Below are positions 1 through 5,082 of a stretch of DNA of 5,291 nucleotides, piece after piece. A program made the translations under genes and the position numbers. The stretch is from the NCBI GenBank assembly GCA_937923225.1, contig CALAKR010000339.1, positions 1 to 5,291 on the forward strand, in the 5' to 3' direction. Under the pieces are notes generated by a model. It saw only the letters and a list, made by a program, of their open reading frames with translations. It ran no database searches and had not been told where the DNA came from. Position 1 is the stretch's first letter. The number at the start of each line of letters is the position of its first letter. The stretch is from an uncultured Aquabacterium sp. (GTDB lineage Bacteria > Pseudomonadota > Gammaproteobacteria > Burkholderiales > Burkholderiaceae_C).

Positions 1-662
1 CCGAAGACGACATCGCCAACTACCTGATCAACACGCCGGGCTTCTTCGAGCGGCACGCGCCGCTGCTGGCCGCCGTGCAGCTCACCAGCCCGCACGGCCA
101 GCGCGCCGTCTCGCTGCAGGAGCGGCAGATGGAAATGCTGCGCGACAAGATCAAGGGCCTGGAGCGGCGCATCATGGACATGATCCGCCACAGCCAGGAA
201 AACGAGGCCATCGCCCAACGCCTGCACCGCTGGATCCGCGCCGTGATGCTGGCCCATGACGACGTCCGCCTGCCCGAGGTGCTGCAAACCGAACTGCAGC
301 ACGAGTTCCTGATCCCGCAGGTGGGCCTGCGCCTGTGGGGCACCACCGAGCACCCGCTCAAGCCCGAGCTGGCCGGCCTGCCCAGCGCCCAGGACATCAG
401 TGACGACGCCCGCAGCTTCGCGCGCAGCCTGAGCCTGCCCTACTGCGGCATCAACGCCGGCTTCGAAGCCTCGCGCTGGCTGGAAGACGGCAACACCGTG
501 GCCTCGCTGGCCCTGCTGCCCCTGGTGCACGACGGCGAGGTCTTCGGCCTGCTGGTGCTGGGCTCGCCCGACCCCACCCGCTACACCGCCGACCTGGGCC
601 TGGAGTTCCTGACCGAGCTGGGCGAAGTGGCCAGCGCCGCACTGGCCCGACTGCTGGCCTGA
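1..662 (+). CDS. DUF484 family protein (coiled coil plus GAF-like domain), 5' end missing
   Basis: The reading frame is open from base 3 and ends at TGA 660-662, giving 219 residues with no start codon in the window. The first visible residues (EDDIANYLINTPGFFERHAP) match the usual N-terminus of DUF484 proteins, so probably only about 5-15 residues are missing. Residues ~37-80 (SLQERQMEMLRDKIKGLERR onward) are charged, heptad-like and probably a coiled coil. The C-terminal part (~95-219) looks like a GAF-type fold, with the hydrophobic stretch LALLPLVHDGEVFGLLVLGS and the closing helix FLTELGEVASAALARLL. No catalytic residues, signal peptide or membrane segment are seen. From general knowledge, this gene often sits between dapF and xerC in proteobacteria, and here xerC follows after 16 bp, so they are probably one transcript. 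The biochemical role is not known to me; a ligand-sensing or accessory role is only a guess from the GAF-like fold. Confidence 0.88.
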   Translation, partial: EDDIANYLINTPGFFERHAPLLAAVQLTSPHGQRAVSLQERQMEMLRDKIKGLERRIMDMIRHSQENEAIAQRLHRWIRAVMLAHDDVRLPEVLQTELQHEFLIPQVGLRLWGTTEHPLKPELAGLPSAQDISDDARSFARSLSLPYCGINAGFEASRWLEDGNTVASLALLPLVHDGEVFGLLVLGSPDPTRYTADLGLEFLTELGEVASAALARLLA

Positions 663-678
663 ACGACACGGCCGCCCC

Positions 679-1638
679 GTGCAGGACGAAGCCCTGATCG
701 AGGCGCACCTGCGCTACCTGGCCGTGCAGAAGCACTTGGCCGACCGCACCCTCACGCTCTACGGCGAAGCCTTCGACCGCCTGCGCGGCTTCCTCGCCCG
801 TGACCGGCTCGCCCTGCCCGACGTGCAGCCCCACCACGTGCGCGGCTGGACCGCCCGCCTGCACGCCGGCGGCCTGGGCCCGCGCAGCCTGGCGCTGATG
901 CTCTCGGCTTGGCGCGGCCTGTTCCGCTGGCTGGGGCGCGAGGGCGTGGTCAAGCTCAACCCGGTCGATGGGCTCAAGGCCCCCAAGGCCGCCCGCCCCC
1001 TGCCCAAGGCCCTGTCGGTGGACGATGCCGTGGCCCTGGCCGACACCAGCGCCAGCGCGCCCGAGCTGCCCGATACCGCCTCGACACGCGACCAGCGCGA
1101 GGCCCCCTGGCTGGCCGCGCGCGACCACTGCATGGTCGAACTGCTCTATGGCAGCGGCCTGCGCAGCGCCGAGCTGCTGAGCCTGGACGTGCACGCCCAC
1201 CCGCAGGCCGTGGGCTGGATCGATGCCCCGGCTGGTGAACTGCACGTGCTGGGCAAGGGGCGCAAACGCCGCAGCGTGCCAGTGGGGGCCCCGGCCCTGC
1301 AGGCCCTGCAGGCCTGGCTGGCGGTGCGTGACACGCTGGCCGCGCCCGGTGAAACCGCCCTCTTCATCGGCCGTCTGGGCACGCGCCTCACGGCACCTCA
1401 GCTGCGCAATCGGCTCAAGCTGATCACCCAGCGCGCCGGCCTGCCCACCCATGTGCACCCGCACATGCTGCGCCACAGCTTCGCCAGCCACCTGCTGCAA
1501 TCGAGCAGCGACCTGCGCGGTGTACAGGAGCTGCTGGGCCATGCCCACATCACCACCACACAGGTCTACACCCGGCTGGATTTCCAGCATCTGGCCAAGG
1601 CTTACGATGCGGCCCACCCTCGCGCCAAGAAGAAGTAG
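679..1638 (+). CDS. xerC: Tyrosine recombinase XerC (chromosome dimer resolution)
   Basis: This 319-residue protein is a site-specific tyrosine recombinase. With XerD it would act at dif near the replication terminus, under FtsK control, to resolve chromosome dimers. The N-terminal SAM-like core-binding domain spans ~1-105 and the catalytic domain ~112-310. All active-site residues are visible: Arg162 (GSGLRSAELLSLD), Lys193 (LGKGRKRRSVPV), His262 and Arg265 (HPHMLRHSFASHLL), His288 (LGHAHITTTQ) and nucleophile Tyr297 (VYTRLD). The start is GTG at 679, with no in-frame ATG nearby and no clear Shine-Dalgarno, so expression may depend on translation of the DUF484 gene 16 bp upstream. It is about 20 residues longer than the 298-residue E. 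coli XerC, mainly from an Ala/Pro/Asp-rich segment at ~122-146. The family call is certain; XerC rather than XerD rests on the DUF484 linkage. Confidence 0.93.
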   Translation: MQDEALIEAHLRYLAVQKHLADRTLTLYGEAFDRLRGFLARDRLALPDVQPHHVRGWTARLHAGGLGPRSLALMLSAWRGLFRWLGREGVVKLNPVDGLKAPKAARPLPKALSVDDAVALADTSASAPELPDTASTRDQREAPWLAARDHCMVELLYGSGLRSAELLSLDVHAHPQAVGWIDAPAGELHVLGKGRKRRSVPVGAPALQALQAWLAVRDTLAAPGETALFIGRLGTRLTAPQLRNRLKLITQRAGLPTHVHPHMLRHSFASHLLQSSSDLRGVQELLGHAHITTTQVYTRLDFQHLAKAYDAAHPRAKKK

Positions 1639-1657
1639 GCGCTCACATCAAGCGTGA

Positions 1658-2080
1658 TCAGGTCGTCGACACCTTGAGTTCGTTGACCACGCTGGTCACC
1701 CCCTCGACCCCACTGGCCAGCTCGGCCGCCCGGGCGATCGCGAGGGCATCGGGCACGCTGCCCCTCAGGGTGACCGCGCCTTGCTGCACGCTGACTTCGA
1801 TGCGCGAACCGCTCAACTGCGTATCGGACATCATCGCCGCGTTCACCCGCGCCGCGATGGCGGCATCCTGCATCGAGGCCTGCATCTCCGCCGCGTCCTG
1901 GCGGCGGCCATCGGTCAGGCGCAGGCCGGCTTCGTCCACCCGGGCGATGGCCAGGTCCAGCGCCGATGCGCCGCCGTCGTCCACCGCAGCCACCCGCTGC
2001 GGCGCATGCCGGTCACAGGCCGCCAAACCACCCGCCAGGAACATCATGGCTGGCAACCACCTTGTCGTTCTCGGGAACAT
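1658..2080 (-). CDS. BON-domain lipoprotein (OsmY-like, single domain)
   Basis: The 140-residue product begins MFPRTTRWLPAMMFLAGGLA, a lipoprotein signal peptide with n-region arginines and lipobox Leu19-Ala20-Ala21-Cys22; Cys22 would be lipidated. Asp23 at +2 is, in E. coli, part of the signal that keeps lipoproteins in the inner membrane, though Arg at +3 makes this uncertain. Residues ~30-70 are Ala/Asp-rich and probably helical. One BON domain covers ~75-138, with its hallmark VTLRGSVPD and the closing GVEGVTSVVNELKV. BON domains are found in OsmY and related envelope proteins and are thought to bind membranes or phospholipids; OsmY has two, here there is one. The ATG at 2080 is chosen because AAGGAGA lies 5 nt upstream and the signal peptide starts there, although the frame stays open to 2209. 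It converges on xerC with 19 bp between stop codons and diverges from rlmI. The specific role is unknown. Confidence 0.85.
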   Translation of the reverse strand: MFPRTTRWLPAMMFLAGGLAACDRHAPQRVAAVDDGGASALDLAIARVDEAGLRLTDGRRQDAAEMQASMQDAAIAARVNAAMMSDTQLSGSRIEVSVQQGAVTLRGSVPDALAIARAAELASGVEGVTSVVNELKVSTT

Positions 2081-2085
2081 GTCCG

Positions 2086-2092
2086 TCTCCTT
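2086..2092 (-). promoter_or_regulatory. Ribosome binding site of the BON lipoprotein gene
   Basis: On the minus strand AAGGAGA lies 5 nt before the ATG at 2080. It decides the start in favour of the signal-peptide methionine over upstream in-frame starts as far as 2209. Confidence 0.7.
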
Positions 2093-2222
2093 GCTCGCCG
2101 TGGCGATCACAAGCCCTGGCCCCTGCGTGGCCCCTGCCTTTGCAGATTTGCTGCAGTGCGGCATCTTGGCCGACCTTGCCCGCAAGATAACCCTTGCTGC
2201 ACCGCACAACCAGTGGACAAAC

Positions 2223-2256
2223 GCCGATAGCGCTGTCGGCGATGGCCGACACGGCC
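2223..2256 (+). other. Two adjacent hairpins upstream of rlmI
   Basis: GCCGATAGCGCTGTCGGC (2223-2240) is an 18-bp near-perfect palindrome in which only one position pairs as T/G. Four bases later GGCCG-ACA-CGGCC (2244-2256) forms a perfect 5-bp stem with a 3-nt loop. They end 25 nt before the rlmI ATG, inside the 201-bp divergent region shared with the BON gene. They could be a leader RNA structure or an operator, or chance pairing in GC-rich DNA. I found no convincing -35/-10 pair on either strand in 2081-2281, and no strong Shine-Dalgarno for rlmI. Confidence 0.35.
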
Positions 2257-2281
2257 TGCGTCAGCGGCGACAATCACGCCC

Positions 2282-3475
2282 ATGAAAACCATCACCCTGC
2301 GCGACGGCAAGGAACGCTCCCTGCTGCGCCGCCACCCCTGGGTCTTCCAGGGCTCCGTCGCCAAAGGCAAGGCCGATCCGGGCGAGACCGTGCGCGTCGA
2401 ATCGGCGGACGGCCGCTTCCTGGCCTGGGCCGCCTTCAGCCCCAGCTCGCAGATCCGCGTGCGCGCCTGGACCTTCGACGAGGCCGAGCGCGTGGACGAG
2501 GCCTTCTTCGCCCGCCGCATCGAAGCCGCCGTGGCCCTGCGTGGCCGCCTGGGCATCGACAGCGACGGCGTGCGCCTGGTCCACGGCGAGGCCGACGGCC
2601 TGCCCGGCTTGATCGTGGACCGCTACGGTGATCTGCTGTCTGCCCAGTTCCTGAGCGCGGGCACCGAACGCTTCAAGCAGGCCATCGCCGATGCGCTGGT
2701 GGCTGCCACTGGTTGCCAGGCGCTGTACGAGCGCTCGGATTCCGGCGTGCGCCAGATGGAGGGCCTGGAGCCCGTGACCGGCTGGCTGCGCACACCCGCC
2801 AGCGGCGCGCCCAGTACCGAGGTGACCATCCGCGAACATGGCTGGCGCCTGACGCTGGACGTGGCCGAGGGCCACAAGACCGGCTACTACCTGGACCAGC
2901 GCGACAACCGCAAGCTGTTCGCCGACCTGGTGCGCCAGATGGGCCTGAAGACGGCACTCAACTGCTACAGCTACACGGGCGGTTTCAGCGTGGCAGCCCT
3001 GGCCGGCGGTGCCGAGCACGTCACCAGCGTGGACTCGTCCGCGCCGGCCCTGGCCCGCGCCAGCGCGCACATCACGCTCAATGGCTTTGACGCATCGCGC
3101 CATGAGGCGCTGGATGCTGACGTGAACGGCGCGCTGCGGCAGTTCATCAAAGACGGCCGGCGCTTTGACGCGATCATCCTGGATCCGCCGAAGTTCGCGC
3201 CCAGCGCGGCGCATGCGGACCGGGCGTCGCGCGCCTACAAGGACATCAACCGGCTGGCGTTCAAGCTGCTGGAGCCGGGTGGGCTGCTGATGACCTACTC
3301 CTGCTCGGGCGGGATCGGGGCGGAGCTGTTCCACAAGATCGTGGCCGGCGCGGGCATGGATGCCTATGTCGATGGCTATCTGATCAAGCGGCTGGAAGCT
3401 TCGCCTGACCATCCCACCACGATCAACTACCCGGAGGGGGAATACCTCAAGGGGTTGGCGATCGTTCGTCGGTAG
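2282..3475 (+). CDS. rlmI: 23S rRNA (cytosine-5) methyltransferase RlmI
   Basis: This 397-residue protein is a class I SAM-dependent RNA methyltransferase of the RlmI type, which in E. coli makes m5C1962 in 23S rRNA. An N-terminal PUA RNA-binding domain covers ~1-75 (LLRRHPWVFQGS, then GRFLAWAAFSPSSQIRVRAW). A central region (~76-190) carries GLIVDRYGD and YERSDSGVR, and the Rossmann methyltransferase domain covers ~195-397. SAM-binding motif I is NCYSYTGGFSVAAL (227-240), motif II is TSVDSS (248-253) and motif IV is LDPPKF (300-305). TYSCSGG (338-344) is motif VI, whose Cys341 is the likely catalytic nucleophile, since motif IV has no cysteine, as is known for RlmI. GYYLDQRDNR (201-210) is another family signature. 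Length matches the E. coli enzyme (about 396). The ATG at 2282 fits the PUA start, but its upstream sequence has only a weak Shine-Dalgarno. It is monocistronic as far as visible. RlmI is preferred over RlmK/L because no THUMP domain is present. Confidence 0.92.
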   Translation: MKTITLRDGKERSLLRRHPWVFQGSVAKGKADPGETVRVESADGRFLAWAAFSPSSQIRVRAWTFDEAERVDEAFFARRIEAAVALRGRLGIDSDGVRLVHGEADGLPGLIVDRYGDLLSAQFLSAGTERFKQAIADALVAATGCQALYERSDSGVRQMEGLEPVTGWLRTPASGAPSTEVTIREHGWRLTLDVAEGHKTGYYLDQRDNRKLFADLVRQMGLKTALNCYSYTGGFSVAALAGGAEHVTSVDSSAPALARASAHITLNGFDASRHEALDADVNGALRQFIKDGRRFDAIILDPPKFAPSAAHADRASRAYKDINRLAFKLLEPGGLLMTYSCSGGIGAELFHKIVAGAGMDAYVDGYLIKRLEASPDHPTTINYPEGEYLKGLAIVRR

Positions 3476-3495
3476 GCCGCTTGGCTCTTCGCTGA

Positions 3496-3532
3496 TTGGG
3501 CGCTTTGTCGGGGGAGCGCAAGGCGGGGGCTG
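3496..3532 (+). repeat. Left arm of imperfect inverted repeat
   Basis: This arm pairs with the reverse complement of 3903-3939, 29 of 37 positions matching without gaps. The best core is TTTGTCGGGGGAGCGC (3504-3519) against TTTGTCGGGGCAGCGC, 15 of 16. Most outer mismatches are transitions, suggesting a diverged copy rather than chance. It starts 20 bp after the rlmI stop codon. Confidence 0.5.
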
Positions 3533-3690
3533 GAGCAGTGTCTGTCTGGGCTTCAAGGTTGGCGGTCCTGCCTTTGGCAGGACTGCTCTCCGGTGCTCGT
3601 CCAGGGCAGGTGGCTGCGCAACTCGCCCTTGCAGGGCTCAAACATGCTCGCCATCCCCTGGCCACAGGCCAGGGGCAAGCCTGCCCCTCC
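3532..3690 (+). repeat. GC-rich hairpin cluster (REP/intergenic-mosaic-like)
   Basis: Several strong stems are visible. GTCCTGCC-TTT-GGCAGGAC (3565-3583) is a perfect 8-bp stem that extends to 12 bp (3561-3587) with G/T wobbles. GCCCT-TGC-AGGGC (3625-3637) is a 5-bp stem. CCCCTGGCC-ACA-GGCCAGGGG (3655-3675) is a perfect 9-bp stem, and GGGGCA-AGCC-TGCCCC (3672-3687) overlaps it, so the two exclude each other. Longer-range partners are GAGCAGT (3533-3539) with ACTGCTC (3582-3588), and GGGCAGG (3604-3610) with CCTGCCC (3680-3686). The part with GGCTGCGCAACTCG and GGGCTCAAAC (3612-3643) resembles a dispersed intergenic repeat I recall from Burkholderiales genomes; that is memory, not a search. 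There is no coding signal. Confidence 0.5.
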
Positions 3691-3902
3691 CTGCGCGCCT
3701 GCGACGCCAACAAGGCGCCCAGCCAGAAACCCCCTCAGCCCTTGAGTGCCCCGCTCCCCGCATGTGGAGGGTCTTGTCCTTTGACCAGGCAGGCCTGACT
3801 ACACGAACCACTGCGGCTTGCTGCCGTCGTCCGCTCCGTCACCAGTGCGGCGGTCACCACCATCAACGGCAATCAGCAGTGATCGAAGGTGCGCTACAGA
3901 GG

Positions 3903-3939
3903 CATCCCGCGCCCCGCGCTGCCCCGACAAAACACTCAA
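3903..3939 (-). repeat. Right arm of imperfect inverted repeat
   Basis: This is the reverse-complement partner of 3496-3532. It contains CCCCGACAAA (3922-3931), the exact complement of TTTGTCGGGG at 3504-3513. It ends 46 bp from the diguanylate cyclase stop codon. No target-site duplication is evident outside the two arms. Confidence 0.5.
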
Positions 3940-3985
3940 CCCGATGCATGCAGTAGAGCCGCCAAACGCAGCAGCCGCAGCGATG

Positions 3986-5026
3986 TCAGAACAACTCCAC
4001 GTCGCCCTCGTGCTTCGCCTCTTCGACAGCACCAGCCGCCACCAGCGCCTCATGGTTCAGCACCCGGTTGCGCCCCTGGCGCTTGGCCTCGTACACCGCA
4101 TCATCAGCACGGGCAAACGCCGCGCTGGGCGTGTCCGAACCCAGCACCTGCGTCATGCCGATGCTGATCGTGACCTGCCCCACCTGCGGGAACGCGTAGT
4201 GCGCCATGTTGTGCCGCATGCGCTCGAACGCCGCAATCGCACCATCCTTCTCATTGCAGCGCAGCATCACCACGAACTCCTCCCCGCCGAAGCGGAACAG
4301 GCGGTCGTAGTGGCGGAAGGTCTGGCGCATGATGCGCGCCACCAGCACCAGCACCTCGTCGCCGATCAGGTGACCAAAGCGATCGTTGACCGACTTGAAA
4401 TGATCGATGTCGATCACGCCCAGCCACCAGGTATCGCCCACCTGCCGGCGGCGGTCCTCATGCTCTTCAGAGATACCCACCGTGCGCGGCAGCGACGCCG
4501 CCATGAAGGTGGTGTCGAAAGTCTGGCGGTTGAGCAGCGCCGTCAGCGCGTCACGCTGGCTGGAATCGAGCAGGCGCTGAAAGTTGTCGAACACTTTGAG
4601 CAGGGTCTCGACCTGGTGGATCTCTGCCGGCGTCAGGGGCTCGGCGGTCTCAATCTCGATGACGCCGGGCTGGTGTGAATCGCCCATCAGGGGCAGCAAG
4701 GTGATCCAGCCATCAAGTTGCGGCGGCTGGGAGGGCACCTGCAGCACCGATTGCAGCTCCAGCACCTCCTGGCGCAAGGGGTAGGCATCGATCTCCGGCA
4801 GGTCGTGCGGGTCGATCCAGCCAGGATCGGCGGCCAGCAGCGTACCCGGACGCGAAACGCCGCAATTGAGCCAACGCGGCAATGCGTCCTTGTCCAGCAC
4901 CACGCGGTACACGCCCGCACAGCGGGCCTGCATCATCGACCCGAGCGCCTGGGCCAGAGACAGGTCCAGTTGCTCGCGGTCGCGCAGCGCGGTCAGGGAG
5001 ACCAGGTGCTCTATCGCGCTGTTCAT
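3986..5026 (-). CDS. Diguanylate cyclase with N-terminal GAF-like sensor domain
   Basis: The 346-residue soluble protein should make the second messenger c-di-GMP from two GTP. Residues ~10-150 look like a GAF-type sensor (LSLAQALGSMMQARCAGVYR; WITLLPLMGDSHQPGVIEIE), followed by a short helix linking to the GGDEF domain at ~159-322, which opens with DALTALLNRQTFD. The active site appears complete: first metal-binding Asp206 in DIDHFK, Asn214 and Asp223 (SVNDRFGHLIGD), and signature GGEEF at 247-251. Arg238-x-x-Asp241 sits five residues before GGEEF, the position of the inhibitory I-site, so product feedback is expected. YEAKRQGRNRV (312-322) is the usual C-terminal signature. No EAL domain, signal peptide or membrane segment is present. 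The ATG at 5026 is chosen for its AGGAG 4 nt upstream; an in-frame ATG at 5077 lacks this. It lies 56 bp downstream of a receiver-domain gene on the same strand, suggesting co-transcription and a signalling link. Confidence 0.92.
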   Translation of the reverse strand: MNSAIEHLVSLTALRDREQLDLSLAQALGSMMQARCAGVYRVVLDKDALPRWLNCGVSRPGTLLAADPGWIDPHDLPEIDAYPLRQEVLELQSVLQVPSQPPQLDGWITLLPLMGDSHQPGVIEIETAEPLTPAEIHQVETLLKVFDNFQRLLDSSQRDALTALLNRQTFDTTFMAASLPRTVGISEEHEDRRRQVGDTWWLGVIDIDHFKSVNDRFGHLIGDEVLVLVARIMRQTFRHYDRLFRFGGEEFVVMLRCNEKDGAIAAFERMRHNMAHYAFPQVGQVTISIGMTQVLGSDTPSAAFARADDAVYEAKRQGRNRVLNHEALVAAGAVEEAKHEGDVELF

Positions 5027-5030
5027 GCCA

Positions 5031-5035
5031 CTCCT
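5031..5035 (-). promoter_or_regulatory. Ribosome binding site of the diguanylate cyclase gene
   Basis: AGGAG on the minus strand, 4 nt before the ATG at 5026. It supports this start over the in-frame methionine at 5077, which would add 17 residues. Confidence 0.6.
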
Positions 5036-5082
5036 GCTAAAGCCAAGGAAGCCGCCCCGCGCGTGGGCGTCCGCCAATACGA

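Larger units (their letters stand above)
3476..3985. other. Intergenic region between rlmI and the diguanylate cyclase gene, no gene seen
   Basis: Two convergent genes end at its edges. Several frames are open across it, but their translations are Pro/Arg/Ala/Cys-rich, lack any domain I recognise and run through strong hairpins, so I call no gene. The left half (3532-3690) holds a hairpin cluster, and an imperfect inverted repeat brackets 3496-3939. No U-tract-tailed terminator is evident for either flanking gene; the hairpins may still serve as processing or termination structures. In 3700-3900 I see nothing distinctive. Confidence 0.6.

Noticed and set aside
451..1617. Long minus-strand open frame antisense to DUF484 and xerC
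   Set aside because: Its translation is Gly/Ala/Gln/His/Arg-rich with no recognisable domain, and the plus strand here encodes a complete XerC with all catalytic residues; long antisense frames are expected in high-GC DNA.
1639..1657. Possible terminator between the convergent xerC and BON genes
   Set aside because: The 19-bp gap has only 4-bp complementary ends and no T tract.
2081..2209. N-terminal extension of the BON lipoprotein to an upstream start at 2209
   Set aside because: The internal ATG at 2080 has a good Shine-Dalgarno and begins a proper lipoprotein signal peptide; the extension would bury that signal 43 residues in.
2261..3556. 431-codon minus-strand open frame antisense to rlmI
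   Set aside because: It covers the whole of a well-supported rlmI and has low-complexity composition with no known motif; it is a shadow of third-position GC bias.
3447..3798. Small open frames on both strands in the rlmI-cyclase gap
   Set aside because: They run through perfect hairpins or the rlmI 3' end, have Pro/Arg/Ala/Cys-rich translations and resemble no family I know.
3490..3945. Target-site duplication that would prove a transposition event
   Set aside because: The sequences just outside the inverted-repeat arms continue a weak inverted similarity, and I see no direct repeat, so a mobile origin is not shown.
3945..3952. Palindrome TGCATGCA
   Set aside because: At 8 bp it is too short and too common to support a functional call.
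3818..4678. 286-codon plus-strand frame opposite the diguanylate cyclase
   Set aside because: The opposite strand has GGEEF, RxxD and DIDHFK motifs in order; this frame is Arg/His/Gln/Leu-rich with no domain.
5027..5077. Start of the diguanylate cyclase at 5077 (17 extra residues)
   Set aside because: The ATG at 5026 has AGGAG 4 nt upstream, and the extra residues (MADAHARGGF...) show no family character.
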